Assembly (NCBI GenBank): GCA_002390845.1
Contig: DGQT01000063.1
Span: 1 to 53,675, forward strand
DNA length: 53,675 bases
Direction of reading: 5' to 3'
Source: Chitinophagaceae bacterium UBA4407
GTDB taxonomy: Bacteria; Bacteroidota; Bacteroidia; Chitinophagales; Chitinophagaceae
Shown: positions 7,779-18,204 of the stretch, one piece after another
How the letters are laid out: every line of letters begins with the position of its first letter
Numbering within the stretch: the first letter of the stretch is position 1
The notes under the pieces: generated by a model
Told to the model about the DNA's origin: nothing
Database searches by the model: none
What the model saw: the letters and a program-made list of their open reading frames with translations, nothing else
Position numbers and translations under genes: made by a program

Positions 7779-9788
7779 ATGGGTACTGTAAGAATATTTG
7801 TTGCATCTTCTGCAGAATTGAAAAAGGACAGGGATGATTTTCGTAATTTTTTAAGTGTTGAAAATGACTTACGCCATGAAAAGGGTGTTTACCTTGAACT
7901 CGTGCAATGGGAATACTTTCTCGATTCGGTTTCGCAAACCAGCAAACAGGATGATTATAATAACATGCTTAAAAGCTGTGATATTGTAATATGCCTTTTT
8001 TACAAAAAAGCGGGCAAATACACGCAGCTTGAATTTGACACGGCTATTAAACAATTTAATGAAACCGGGGCACCATTAATTTATACTTACTTTAAAGAGC
8101 CCGATGCGAATAGCAATCCTGCACCTGATACAAACAACGTTGCAGAAACTGATCCTGTAGAAATAGAGAACCGTAAAAACCTTGAAAGTTTTAAGAAGCG
8201 CCTGGAAGATTTGAAACATTTTTATACTCGCTATACCAATTTTGATAACCTGCAAAACCAGTTTGGAACGCAACTGAAAATTTTACAGAATAGCGGATTC
8301 GGGAAGTTGCAACAGGATGTAAGAAATGAAAGAAAAGAAGAGGTTACCAACTACATTAACAATGTGATCAATATTAATACAGCCAGTGTTGCCGGCAGTA
8401 ATAATGTAGTGATACAGGGAGTAACAGACAGCAAGATTACCATAATTAACAATGGCGTTTCTGAAGAGTATAAAAATGATTTGAGTGAGATAAAAAACCT
8501 GCTGAAAACATTGGCTTTAAATACCATTCAGGTGGATGGCAGGGATATTAATATAGACAATGTAAATGATTCCAACTTCGGGTTTTTAATGGGCCGTGTT
8601 TCGAAAAGCAAAGCGCTGCCCGATAAGTTGAAAGACGACCTGATTACCGATAGTAATAAATGGATGATCAGCCTACAGCTTGCATTGAAAAGTAAGGGAA
8701 TATCTATAAAGAGCAGCAATAATAAAATAGATGGCGGATCAATCTTTCAGCACTTTGGATGGCTTATTGAAGCCTATCTTTATAAGATCAATAGTCCTGC
8801 CGGTCAAAAACCAACGTTGCGCCGGTTATCTTTTTTGGCAGAGGCATACCAAAGCAGTTTGCGTTTTCTTTGTTTTGTACAGTTGTCTCAGGTATTACAA
8901 TTAAAAAAGAAACCAGATAATCCGCCACCTGCTATTAACGAATTCATTAAACTGGAAAAATCTCAACTGGCTACATACGATTACAGTAACCTTTTACTGA
9001 TAACTACCGATCTTCTTAAAGGTTCAGAACCTTTTATGACAGAGATCGTCAAATTTGTAGAAGAACTTTCTGATACAGGTTCTGACTTATATACCACCAA
9101 CCTTTTCCTGGAAAGTAACCGGTATAAGCTCATCAATAAAGAAATAAAGGAAGATGAACAGCTACCTGAGTTGCTGGATGAATACCTTACCGCGCTGGTT
9201 TACTGGTTGCGAAAGTTAATATTTATTTCCCAGTACAAGATGGTTTCGATTATGGATATAAAGCTTGAATACCGCTTGGGAGAAATCGTACACTTTGAGC
9301 ATGTATATGGCGAATTAAACGGGGCTTTCGGCGAAAATAGCGAGGACGATGAACCACTTGACAATACAGCTACTGATACGATGACCGCAAGCGATACAGA
9401 TTTAAGAACTACAAAATCTATTGAAGGCGTTTATACTTTTAATCAAAGCATCCTTTTGCTGAAAGATAAGAATGTAGACTCCGGGTTGGATAACATCGGG
9501 GACCCGGATTCTTACCTGTCACTTTCGCCGCTGATAATCGACCAAAGTGTGTATTCTACCAAACCTAAACAAACGCCGGAGATCTATTTTTATGCCGGGA
9601 TGGACCCCTTGAAAAGACAATATAATTACAATTATTTCAGAAACGAGTTATTGGTGTATGAAAATGAGCTGGTAAAATCCAATAAAGAACTTAGCGTTAA
9701 AGAAATTAATTCCAATGAGCCGGTATTAGACCCTTTGTACACACAATTGGATGGGCTTTTAAAACCCTTTAAAATCAGGAATAAATGA
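7779..9788 (+). CDS. DUF4062-like N-terminal domain protein, first gene of a STAND operon
   Basis: The first ~110 residues (VRIFVASSAELKKDRDDF ... CDIVICLFYKKAGKYTQLEF) look like DUF4062, a TIR-like alpha/beta domain common at the N-terminus of bacterial STAND and conflict proteins. Around 195-225 is a short Asn/Ile-rich beta segment (VAGSNNVVIQGVTDSKITI) of a kind seen between effector and sensor modules in such systems. The remaining ~440 residues are mostly helical and I do not recognise them. There is no signal peptide, so it is probably cytoplasmic. Its TGA overlaps the ATG of the nSTAND gene by four bases, indicating translational coupling. The domain call is from pattern memory; function as a phage-defence or stress effector is inference from context. 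Confidence 0.7.
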   Translation: MGTVRIFVASSAELKKDRDDFRNFLSVENDLRHEKGVYLELVQWEYFLDSVSQTSKQDDYNNMLKSCDIVICLFYKKAGKYTQLEFDTAIKQFNETGAPLIYTYFKEPDANSNPAPDTNNVAETDPVEIENRKNLESFKKRLEDLKHFYTRYTNFDNLQNQFGTQLKILQNSGFGKLQQDVRNERKEEVTNYINNVININTASVAGSNNVVIQGVTDSKITIINNGVSEEYKNDLSEIKNLLKTLALNTIQVDGRDINIDNVNDSNFGFLMGRVSKSKALPDKLKDDLITDSNKWMISLQLALKSKGISIKSSNNKIDGGSIFQHFGWLIEAYLYKINSPAGQKPTLRRLSFLAEAYQSSLRFLCFVQLSQVLQLKKKPDNPPPAINEFIKLEKSQLATYDYSNLLLITTDLLKGSEPFMTEIVKFVEELSDTGSDLYTTNLFLESNRYKLINKEIKEDEQLPELLDEYLTALVYWLRKLIFISQYKMVSIMDIKLEYRLGEIVHFEHVYGELNGAFGENSEDDEPLDNTATDTMTASDTDLRTTKSIEGVYTFNQSILLLKDKNVDSGLDNIGDPDSYLSLSPLIIDQSVYSTKPKQTPEIYFYAGMDPLKRQYNYNYFRNELLVYENELVKSNKELSVKEINSNEPVLDPLYTQLDGLLKPFKIRNK

Positions 9789-11497
9789 ACCTACCCGCAT
9801 CGCCATTCAAATTTCTGGATTCTTATCAACAGGGTGACCGGGATGTTTTCTTTGGCCGGGATAAAGAAATTAATGACCTGTATAATGCGTTGAGCGGGGT
9901 TAAACAATTGCTCTTATACGGGCCATCAGGTTCAGGCAAAACAAGCCTTATTGAATGCGGCCTGCGCAACCAGTTTTCAGATGCAGACTGGTTTGCATTG
10001 ACAATCAGAAGGGGGCGCAATTTAAATGAGTCTTTTTTTAAAACCATAAATGAAATACTGCAAGACAAAATTGAGCTTGATGAAAAGGGCTTGCCAAAAG
10101 AGAAAAGGATCAATTTTGGCCAAACAATTGAAGCATTGTTCTCCGAGCTTTACCAGCCAATTTATTTATTGTTTGACCAGTTTGAAGAATTGCTGATACT
10201 TGGCGATGAAGCTGAAAAAATTGAGTTTTTCACCCGCCTGAACCAACTGGTACGGTTCAAAGTGCCATGCAGGGTAATCCTGATTATGCGGGAAGAGTTT
10301 ATCGGTTATTTATCGGAATATGAGTACCTGTGCCCAAGCCTTTTTCAACACCGCTTCAGGCTGGAGAAAATGGGTAAAAAATATGTAAAGGAAGTGATCG
10401 ATGGTATTTTAACTACTCCCTATTACCATGCTTTTTTTATAGTAGAAAATGCTGATGCACTTTCCAAAGCAGTTCTTGACAGGATGCCAAAGCAGGAAAT
10501 AGAACTGGCACATATACAGGTTTTTTTTGGGGAATTATGGAACCGGGCTTTAGAACAAAGAAAGGGTGATAAGATACCAAAATTGCATCCGGGTTTAATA
10601 AAAGAGACAGATAAGTTAGAGGAAGTATTAAATGATTTTCTTAAAGACCAGATTGAAAAACTAAAGCCTAAATATGGTGAAAATGCACCATTGGAAGTAT
10701 TGGTAGCCATGATTACCGATCGCGATACGAAGCTGCAAATAGATGAGAAAACCTTACAAAAGGATCTTGATAGTAAAGGTGTACAATTACAAGGATATTT
10801 AGCAGAATTGCTTGCAGATCTTACCAAAGCCCGTATTACAAGGGATATAAAAATAGATGATGATGTAAAATACGAAATCAGTCACGATATACTTGCCAGG
10901 GTGGTAGGACAGAACCGCACCCAGGATATGAAGTTAAGGCAAGAGGCCGAGCGAATTTATTCTGTAATTCAACTGAAGGATAGAACAAGCTTTCTTTCTG
11001 CAGATGACTTAAAGCTTTTACTGCCCTATGAAAAATTCCATACACCTGAAATAAAAACATGGATAGCTGATAGTGAAAAATATAATAAAGCTGTTGAACA
11101 AAAAGAGTTAGTAATTACAAGAAAAAGATTGCGCAATATAAGGGGACTTTTATTTGCGGCATTATTTGCTTTAGTAGTTGCAGGTGTTGGATTATGGTAT
11201 GCTACAAACCAAAAGAAAATAGCAGATAAAAATTTGGCGAATTTCAAAATTGAACAGGCAGCAAAAGATAGCATTAGATTTAATGAACTGTATTCAAGAG
11301 CTAACACTATTTTGAAAGAAGATGCGCAACCGTTGGAGATTTTAGACAGTATGAAAAGTATAAATTTTGTTTATGATACTGCTTCAAAAATGAAGTGGAT
11401 GAGAAAAGCAATTGATTCAACTACAAGAGCGACAGAATCAAAGCAAAGCATGTTCGATTCAACACAAAAAATGTCAGATTTAAGAGCAAAAAAATAA
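9785..11497 (+). CDS. Membrane-anchored nSTAND-type P-loop ATPase
   Basis: Signal-transduction ATPase of the STAND class. Visible motifs are the N-terminal SPFKFLDSYQQGDRDVFFGR, typical of nSTAND proteins, Walker A GPSGSGKTS (46-54, K52), and Walker B IYLLFDQFEELL (D131, E134/E135). A winged-helix-like region follows and includes YEISHDILARVV (about 364-375). One membrane segment (about 454-473, LLFAALFALVVAGVGLWYA) leaves a ~97-residue helical tail that would be periplasmic if the ATPase is cytoplasmic. STAND proteins usually carry sensor repeats after the ATPase; here these are absent and the next gene, 10 bases downstream, encodes an exported propeller. A trans-envelope sensor complex is therefore plausible but inferred. 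Confidence 0.8.
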   Translation: MNLPASPFKFLDSYQQGDRDVFFGRDKEINDLYNALSGVKQLLLYGPSGSGKTSLIECGLRNQFSDADWFALTIRRGRNLNESFFKTINEILQDKIELDEKGLPKEKRINFGQTIEALFSELYQPIYLLFDQFEELLILGDEAEKIEFFTRLNQLVRFKVPCRVILIMREEFIGYLSEYEYLCPSLFQHRFRLEKMGKKYVKEVIDGILTTPYYHAFFIVENADALSKAVLDRMPKQEIELAHIQVFFGELWNRALEQRKGDKIPKLHPGLIKETDKLEEVLNDFLKDQIEKLKPKYGENAPLEVLVAMITDRDTKLQIDEKTLQKDLDSKGVQLQGYLAELLADLTKARITRDIKIDDDVKYEISHDILARVVGQNRTQDMKLRQEAERIYSVIQLKDRTSFLSADDLKLLLPYEKFHTPEIKTWIADSEKYNKAVEQKELVITRKRLRNIRGLLFAALFALVVAGVGLWYATNQKKIADKNLANFKIEQAAKDSIRFNELYSRANTILKEDAQPLEILDSMKSINFVYDTASKMKWMRKAIDSTTRATESKQSMFDSTQKMSDLRAKK

Positions 11498-11507
11498 GTC
11501 AAGAGTA

Positions 11508-12938
11508 ATGAAACAATTATTTCTAATATTACTTTCTACTCTACTTTTTGTGGCTTCAAATGCACAACAAGTAACAAATTATCAGCAGGCGCTAGATCGT
11601 GGGGATACCCTTTTAAGACAGGGCAAGTTTGGCGAGGCTATTAATATTTATCTGGCAGCACAGGCATATAATCCATTAAAAAAAGATTCAGTAAAGCAAC
11701 GAATTACTACCGTTTACATTACAATCCTCGCTTTACAAAAAAAAGCTGATAGTTTATATAAAACCGTCAGTATTTTAAATGATAACCTGAAAAATAATAT
11801 TGCTGCTTTAAATAGATCTTATGACACTATTAAACTTCAAAAAGACTCCATAGGACGAATAAAGGATTCTGTATATAACATCACCCTCTCAAACGCCCCT
11901 TACAAATACATACGTTTAATACGCGATGGGCCAAAAGATCCTGAACGAATAAAAAATGAACAATTCGATCTTAAACTGATCGCTTACTGCAACCATCTAG
12001 ATATACTGGAAGGTTTGCTTGATACCATACCCGACAAAAAGAATGAATATGCAGAATTAAAAGAAAAGCTCTATTATAACAACGATCTCTACGAAAAAAT
12101 CTTTTTCGCTTTTTCCAGCCTTGAAAAAGGAGATAATGATTTGTTACAGAAAGCCCCGGAAGACAAACCGGATACTTATTTTGATTCAGCTTCCTCAGGC
12201 AATGGATACCAGGTAAATTTTGTTCCGGGCAATGGCTCCATTTCAATTCAAACAAAAGGTGTTAATGGAACTTTACAGGCTCCCGGTGCAGGGCAAAAAT
12301 TCACTTCTTTTGCGCTATCTAAAAATCTGCCCTGGTTATTCTGTGGTACAGACGACAATTATATTTACGTTTATGAGTTAAAAGATGAAAGCATTCCTAA
12401 ACAACCCATAGAAAAGATACCAATGGGAATTAAAGTTACCGGGCTTGCCTTTGATGAAGTGAACAACATTATTTATTTCGGTACTGCAAGCGGCGATATC
12501 GGATTTATAAAATATGCTGATACAAGCGGACGAAAGAATCAGCCTGTTTATGATAACGAAAACGCATTGGGTTCGCAAATTACAGGTTTGGATATTTTTG
12601 AATATTTAAATGATACTTTTCTCCTTGCTGCAGCTTACGATGGAAAAGCGGCAGTATATAAAATAGATAGTAATTTTCTTAAGCCAGGCAACAAATTTTC
12701 AGGTAATTTTCTTCCGCAGAATCAGAAGAATATTAAAAATATTACCAATGCTAAATTTGATCCTGAAAAAAAAATAATACTTCAAACCACTTCCAAATTC
12801 GGAAAAAAAGGAATTACCTATTTATGGAATCCTTTTACCAAAAGTGCGCTTGAAGCATATAAAAGTGCAATGCAGAAAACAAAAGAAAATTATAGTACGG
12901 CGTTAGGAGATATGATGAACGAAAATAAATTCTATTAA
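11508..12938 (+). CDS. Exported TPR/WD40-like beta-propeller protein of the STAND operon
   Basis: A signal peptide (MKQLFLILLSTLLFVASNAQ) leads into a TPR-like helical pair (YQQALDRGDTLLRQGKFGEAINIYLAAQAYNP, about 25-56), a coiled-coil-like stretch (80-125) and a C-terminal set of WD40-like blades from about 260 (FALSKNLPWLFCGTDDNYIYVYEL; LAFDEVNNIIYFGTASGDIGFI; LAAAYDGKAAVYKI). It probably sits in the periplasm. It is the third gene of a compact operon after the DUF4062 and nSTAND genes, 10 bases after the latter. In many STAND proteins the WD40 sensor is fused to the ATPase; here it is separate and exported, suggesting a sensor or partner for the ATPase's periplasmic tail. Function is not proven. 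Confidence 0.7.
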   Translation: MKQLFLILLSTLLFVASNAQQVTNYQQALDRGDTLLRQGKFGEAINIYLAAQAYNPLKKDSVKQRITTVYITILALQKKADSLYKTVSILNDNLKNNIAALNRSYDTIKLQKDSIGRIKDSVYNITLSNAPYKYIRLIRDGPKDPERIKNEQFDLKLIAYCNHLDILEGLLDTIPDKKNEYAELKEKLYYNNDLYEKIFFAFSSLEKGDNDLLQKAPEDKPDTYFDSASSGNGYQVNFVPGNGSISIQTKGVNGTLQAPGAGQKFTSFALSKNLPWLFCGTDDNYIYVYELKDESIPKQPIEKIPMGIKVTGLAFDEVNNIIYFGTASGDIGFIKYADTSGRKNQPVYDNENALGSQITGLDIFEYLNDTFLLAAAYDGKAAVYKIDSNFLKPGNKFSGNFLPQNQKNIKNITNAKFDPEKKIILQTTSKFGKKGITYLWNPFTKSALEAYKSAMQKTKENYSTALGDMMNENKFY

Positions 12939-12952
12939 TGCTGATTGGGTTA

Positions 12953-13035
12953 TTTTTTTTAATACCAGCAGCAGTTTTTTATGTCATCTTTGTTGCGTCG
13001 CAATCCTTTCAACTGTATAGAATATGGCATCAGCA
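12953..13035 (-). repeat. Dispersed half-element, copy 6 (TTGCG/CGCAA subfamily)
   Basis: T-run, AATACCAGC, ATGTCATC, then TTGCGTCGCAATCCTTTC. The core has a 5-bp stem, TTGCG/CGCAA. It follows the stop of the propeller gene and pairs with the opposite copy at 13088. Confidence 0.8.
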
Positions 13036-13087
13036 TTTACGATATAATTTACAACTTTGGGATATGAAACTTTATTTGCCATGAAAG

Positions 13088-13150
13088 CAGAACGTACAAG
13101 TGAGTGACACAACAGCAGATGCCACAAAGTATAAAAGCCGGTTAAATAAA
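13088..13150 (+). repeat. Dispersed half-element, copy 7 (GTGACAC core)
   Basis: GAACGTACAAGTGAGTGACACAAC then GCAGATGCCAC and AAAGCCGG. The core palindrome is GTG-A-CAC instead of TGCG-A-CGCA. It forms an inverted pair with copy 6. Confidence 0.8.
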
Positions 13151-13182
13151 TAAGAATAAAAAATTTAAAGAGCTTCTTAATC

Positions 13183-16100
13183 ATGAGAATATTTTACATA
13201 CTGATTGTATTAAGTTGCATGCTGGTAAATACCCAACTACTGGCTCAATGCTCTGTTACCATTTCAACCAATACCAATACCACGCAACTCAATTGTACCA
13301 ATAAAAGTATAACGTTAACTGCAAACGCCACCGGAACAGGTACAATAACCTATTTGTGGAATACCGGCGAAAACACCCGCTCAATAAATGTGTCAAAAGC
13401 CGGTAATGATACCGTAACAATAAAAGCTGCAGGAGGCGGCGGTTGTACAACCCAATCATTTATTACTATTACACAGGATATAAGCGCACCAACAGTTAGT
13501 ATACTTGCTTTTCCCGATACGGTATGCAGTGGAAGCAACGCTACATTAGTTGCTTTTGGTGCCAGCATTTATATATGGCAACCCGGCTCTGTATCAGGGT
13601 CAGTTAATATTATAACTCCTGTTGCAACAGCAACAGATACTGTTATTGGTACTGCTTTAAATGGCTGTAAAGACACAAGTACGGTTCTTGTAGTTGTAGA
13701 ATCATTGCCAAAGATTATCAGCCAGTCCACGGCACCTCAAACACTTTGCTTAAATGCAACGGCCAGCCCCTTTTCAGTTACAGCAACCGGCGCAGATAGT
13801 ACATACCAGTGGTTTAGCAATACGGTTGCCAGTAATATAGGGGGAACATTTTTAATTGGTGCAACCAATCGCACCTATACGCCACTTACAAACATTGCCG
13901 GTACACTTTATTATTATTGCGAAGTAAGCGGAAGGTGTTCCCCTTCGGTAAAGAGTAATATTTCCGGTGCTGTAACAGTTAATGAGCCGCCGTCAATTAT
14001 AAGTCAGGTTACAGATGCTCAAACCCTTTGTTTAGATGAGCCAGCCACATCTTTTTCAATTAATGCAAAAGGTGCCGGGTTAACATATCAGTGGTTTAGT
14101 AATACAGTTGCCAGTACTACCGGGGGTGATAAAATAACGGGTGAAACAAATGCCTCCTTTACCCCACCTGCAAACGTTGCGGGTACACTTTATTACTATT
14201 GCGAAGTAAGTGGAAGCTGCACACCTTCGGTAAAGAGTGCTATTTCCGGCGCTGTTTTAACTCATCCGCTTCCGGTAGCTACAATAACTGCTTTGGCAAC
14301 AACAATTTGTCAATATGCAGACCAGCAGCCAGTAACTTTCAAAGGCCTGAGAGGTGTAATACCTTATACTTTTTATTATAATATTAATGGTGGACCCGTA
14401 CAAACAATTAAAACAACAGGTAATCTTGATGCAGCCAGTGTTACTGTGGCAACAGGCATACTCGGCGACATAAATTATAATTTAGATTCACTAACAGATG
14501 GTAACGGATGCACCAATGCAAAAACACAAACCAGAACCATTACAATTGCGGCAGGGCCGGTTCTGGAACCAGGTACCACTTTTGCTTCTGTTTGTGATAG
14601 TTCAGATTTTAGTTATCCATTAGTATGTAAATTTCCGGGAACAGATTTCACCTGGGTAGGGCGGGATACCAGCGGAATTTCTAATATGCCGGCTTCCGGA
14701 AGTGGCCCTGATATTATTGATAAACTTAATAATGATACAACATTGCCCGTAAACGTAGTTTACGTGGTTACGCTTACAAACAAAGACTATCCCACATGCA
14801 CAGGTATAGAACCTTTCACGGTCACTGTCTTTCCAACTCCACACCTGGAAAAGATTCCAAAAGATTCGGTTTGTGATGGTACCACTTATGCATTTGCTGC
14901 TACAAGCTTAACACCCGGTACAACATTTACATGGTACCGTGACGCTGTGAAAGGAATAAACAATAATCAACCAGCTTCCGGTAACACCAGCCTGATCAGC
15001 GAGATACTTGATAATGAATCAACGGAAAATATTACCGTTAAGTATAAGGTTATTATGACTGCCTACGGATGTTCACAACCGGGTATTGATTCTTTTTATG
15101 TTGTGGTAAAGCCTACCCCTGTTTTAACGCGAACTAATTTAACCGATACAATTTGTAATGGTGGTGCCGTAAATTTTACAGGTTCGAGCTTAACTGAGGG
15201 CACAAAATTTAAATGGTCAAGAGGATTTGTTGATGGAATTTCACCCGGGAGTAGCGAGGGTACCGGTACAGACCTGTTCCAGATTAATGAAACACTCACC
15301 AATTCAATTCCAGGGCCACCAATTGATGTTAATTATGCAATTACATTAACCGGGCCGAATGGCTGTTCCAATATCCAGAATTATATAGTTACAGTTTACC
15401 CTGATCTGAAATTAAATAGTTACAAAGACACAACTATTTGTAACAATATCCCTTTCGTTTATGCTGCTTCAAGTTATACAACCAATTTAAAAAGTTTCAG
15501 TTGGAAACGCGTTGCTGTTGATGGTATTTCCAATGCAAATGCTTCGGGATCATCAAATGTTATTAATGAAACATTGATTAACACTACACCGACTGAAAAA
15601 ACTGTAGAATATGTTTTTACACTTACTTCAATTACAGGGTGCACTTCAACTGACATATTAACGGTTCATGTTCAACCGACCCCGGTTTTAAATAACGAAA
15701 AACTTTCTGATACGATCTGTAACAACAGCGACTATATATTTAATGCAACAAGTGCATTTAATCTTACAGACTATGGTTGGAAGAGAGAAGCTGTAACCGG
15801 AATTTCTAATCTAACAACAAATGGAACAGGACCGGATATAGTTGAAAAGCTTGAAAATATTACTGATTTCGCTGTTCCGGTACTTTATGCAATTAGTTTT
15901 ACAGATCAGGCTTCTGGTTGTAAAAACACTCAGTACGACACTATAACCGTTTTACCTTCATTCAAATTAAACAGCGCAAAAACATTATCAGTTTGTGACA
16001 GTGCTTTATTTACCTACCAGGCAACAAGTGCAACGCCAGGTATCGATTTTAGTTGGAGCAGACTATTGTCTGACGGTATCGTTAATCCTCCAGGTTCAGG

Positions 16101-18003
16101 ACCTGATAGCTTAATCAATGAGTATCTTAATAATAATGGCAGTGACACACAAGAGGTAAAGTATTTTTTCAACTTAGCATCAAGCGATCATCTAACATGT
16201 ATTAATAATGATTCTATTGTTGTTACTGTAAATCCAACCCCAGTGTTAACTTATCAACCAGATAAAGTATCTGTCTGCAGTGGAACAGATGTTTCTTATA
16301 CTGCACAAAGTTCTTCCACTATTCAACAATGGGGTTGGACGAGACCTTTTGTAAATGGTATCAGTAATAGTGAGGGAAGGGGATCATCAAATACTATTCA
16401 TGAAAGCCTTGTAAACGAAACAGACTTTCCTATAACAGTTACCTATAATTTCAATCTTACCGTGGATATCGTAAACCAATGTTCAAATATTCAATACTGG
16501 AAAGTAATTGTTAATCCGATACCTAAAGTAGATAGCATTCCAGATCAATATATTTGTACAGGTGATTTAAGTTCAACAATAAAATTTCACAGTACTTCAC
16601 CGAATGCAAAGTTTTATTGGTCAGGGGGCGACACAAAAATTGGATTAAACAACGCAGCTGGTACAGACTCAATTCCTGCATTTCTTGCAATTAATGAAGC
16701 CAAAGAGCCGATTGAAAATACGATATCTGTTTATGCTAAGGCAAGCACAGATAGCTGCGAAGGACCTGTAAAAACTTTTAAAATTATTGTTAACCCAAAA
16801 CCCAAACTTGAGTCTGTAATCCCCGATAATGTATGCAGTGGGGATTTAGAAAATGAAATAGTAATAACGGCCAACTTTACAACAGGGTTAACCTATGCCT
16901 GGACTTCAGGTACGTCTTCAACTTTTATAACCGGTTATAAAAATCAAACTGACTCTGCTAATAATATTATAAGAGATGTATTGATTAATCAATCGAAAAC
17001 AAGTATTGAACCCGTTGCTTATAATATTAAATTAACCTTTACCAACCAGATCGGTTGCAGCAGTAATACGGTTAAAACTGTTTATGTAAAACCACGACCC
17101 GAAACCCCGAATTTCATTACATTAAATGGTATTCCCAATAGCACGGATTTAATATTGTGTAATGGATCGGAGAATATCAACTTTAATATTACTTCACCGG
17201 TTAACGAAACTTCTTATACATGGACTACGCCATTTAATAACCCCAACGTTTCTATACGTGATTCTAACAACGCCAATACGGTTATTTCATTTTTTAACCC
17301 CGGAACGGCCCCCGGAAACTACAGGATATACGCTATTGCAACAAATAGTGCATACGGCGGTTGCCGTGATACTGCTTTCCAAAAGGTTGTGGTTGAAAAC
17401 GGCAATGGAATTGACGAAATGAAGATTATTAAGAAACAACCCGGCAACCTGCTTATTTATCCCGATAATTCATTGGATGTTAGCGACGGTTATCAATGGG
17501 GATATGACAGCATTATTTCAAATTCCCCAGACTTAATTTTTGGCCCGCCAGTTCCCGTAACAGGCCAGGTGTACCAGGTGTTTATTCCGGAGCCAAAATT
17601 TATCATTAACATCGATAACGTACCTACACTGGACACCACAAATTATTTATACTGGGTATTGCTGAAAAAAGGAGATTGTTATACAAAGGTTTATTACAAC
17701 GGCCCGTATGCACGCAGGTTAGGCCAGGTTATTCCAACAGATAATACCGTTCAGTTAAAGGTGTACCCCAATCCCAACAAAGGAAGTTTTGAAATAGCTT
17801 TAAAGGGAAATATTTACGGAAATATTGAAGCCAATATTTATAACGCTTTAGGGCAGGTAGTATTCAGGAAAAAATTTGTGAAAGTTACTCCGGAAACCAA
17901 TGAAAAATTCAATGCGTATAATTTGCCAACAGGACTTTATTACCTGGTATTATACAGCAGCGATTTAAAGAAAGTGGTTTCGCGTTTTGTAATTCAACAT
18001 TAA
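13183..18003 (+). CDS. Giant T9SS-secreted surface protein with Ig-like and PKD-like repeats
   Basis: A 1606-residue secreted protein. A signal peptide (MRIFYILIVLSCMLVNTQLLAQ) precedes an Ig/PKD-like region. Two near-identical Ig-like units follow (about 180-360, sharing GTLYYYCEVSG and SVKS-ISGAV). Then come nine ~95-residue PKD-like units (about 465-1310), each with a Cys near its start (DTICN, DSVCDG) and W-R--V-GISN in the middle. The last ~80 residues (VYPNPNKGSFEIALKG ... GLYYLVLYSSD) are a T9SS type A sorting domain, so it should cross the outer membrane and be surface-anchored or released. It is probably an adhesin or gliding/matrix protein. The downstream outer-membrane gene may be functionally linked. 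No enzymatic domain was seen. Confidence 0.85.
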   Translation: MRIFYILIVLSCMLVNTQLLAQCSVTISTNTNTTQLNCTNKSITLTANATGTGTITYLWNTGENTRSINVSKAGNDTVTIKAAGGGGCTTQSFITITQDISAPTVSILAFPDTVCSGSNATLVAFGASIYIWQPGSVSGSVNIITPVATATDTVIGTALNGCKDTSTVLVVVESLPKIISQSTAPQTLCLNATASPFSVTATGADSTYQWFSNTVASNIGGTFLIGATNRTYTPLTNIAGTLYYYCEVSGRCSPSVKSNISGAVTVNEPPSIISQVTDAQTLCLDEPATSFSINAKGAGLTYQWFSNTVASTTGGDKITGETNASFTPPANVAGTLYYYCEVSGSCTPSVKSAISGAVLTHPLPVATITALATTICQYADQQPVTFKGLRGVIPYTFYYNINGGPVQTIKTTGNLDAASVTVATGILGDINYNLDSLTDGNGCTNAKTQTRTITIAAGPVLEPGTTFASVCDSSDFSYPLVCKFPGTDFTWVGRDTSGISNMPASGSGPDIIDKLNNDTTLPVNVVYVVTLTNKDYPTCTGIEPFTVTVFPTPHLEKIPKDSVCDGTTYAFAATSLTPGTTFTWYRDAVKGINNNQPASGNTSLISEILDNESTENITVKYKVIMTAYGCSQPGIDSFYVVVKPTPVLTRTNLTDTICNGGAVNFTGSSLTEGTKFKWSRGFVDGISPGSSEGTGTDLFQINETLTNSIPGPPIDVNYAITLTGPNGCSNIQNYIVTVYPDLKLNSYKDTTICNNIPFVYAASSYTTNLKSFSWKRVAVDGISNANASGSSNVINETLINTTPTEKTVEYVFTLTSITGCTSTDILTVHVQPTPVLNNEKLSDTICNNSDYIFNATSAFNLTDYGWKREAVTGISNLTTNGTGPDIVEKLENITDFAVPVLYAISFTDQASGCKNTQYDTITVLPSFKLNSAKTLSVCDSALFTYQATSATPGIDFSWSRLLSDGIVNPPGSGPDSLINEYLNNNGSDTQEVKYFFNLASSDHLTCINNDSIVVTVNPTPVLTYQPDKVSVCSGTDVSYTAQSSSTIQQWGWTRPFVNGISNSEGRGSSNTIHESLVNETDFPITVTYNFNLTVDIVNQCSNIQYWKVIVNPIPKVDSIPDQYICTGDLSSTIKFHSTSPNAKFYWSGGDTKIGLNNAAGTDSIPAFLAINEAKEPIENTISVYAKASTDSCEGPVKTFKIIVNPKPKLESVIPDNVCSGDLENEIVITANFTTGLTYAWTSGTSSTFITGYKNQTDSANNIIRDVLINQSKTSIEPVAYNIKLTFTNQIGCSSNTVKTVYVKPRPETPNFITLNGIPNSTDLILCNGSENINFNITSPVNETSYTWTTPFNNPNVSIRDSNNANTVISFFNPGTAPGNYRIYAIATNSAYGGCRDTAFQKVVVENGNGIDEMKIIKKQPGNLLIYPDNSLDVSDGYQWGYDSIISNSPDLIFGPPVPVTGQVYQVFIPEPKFIINIDNVPTLDTTNYLYWVLLKKGDCYTKVYYNGPYARRLGQVIPTDNTVQLKVYPNPNKGSFEIALKGNIYGNIEANIYNALGQVVFRKKFVKVTPETNEKFNAYNLPTGLYYLVLYSSDLKKVVSRFVIQH

Positions 18004-18029
18004 ATTTAAAAACTGTTTGAGTGATTAAT

Positions 18030-18110
18030 TACAAATACCAGCTAAAGTTTTTTATGGCATCAACTGTTGCGTCGCAATCCTTTCATCTGTATAATTTATA
18101 GCATCATTGG
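18030..18110 (-). repeat. Dispersed half-element, copy 8 (TTGCG/CGCAA subfamily)
   Basis: AATACCAGC, T-run, ATGGCATCAACTG, TTGCGTCGCAATCCTTTC. It follows the stop of the giant surface protein and closely matches copy 6. Confidence 0.8.
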
Positions 18111-18204
18111 GTTGCGTAATGAATAGGATTTTATTAACTCAAAACAACTTTTAACAAAGCGTGCAAGATTTAGTAATGCTGGCTGTACTATGCCGAAGAG
18201 CATA

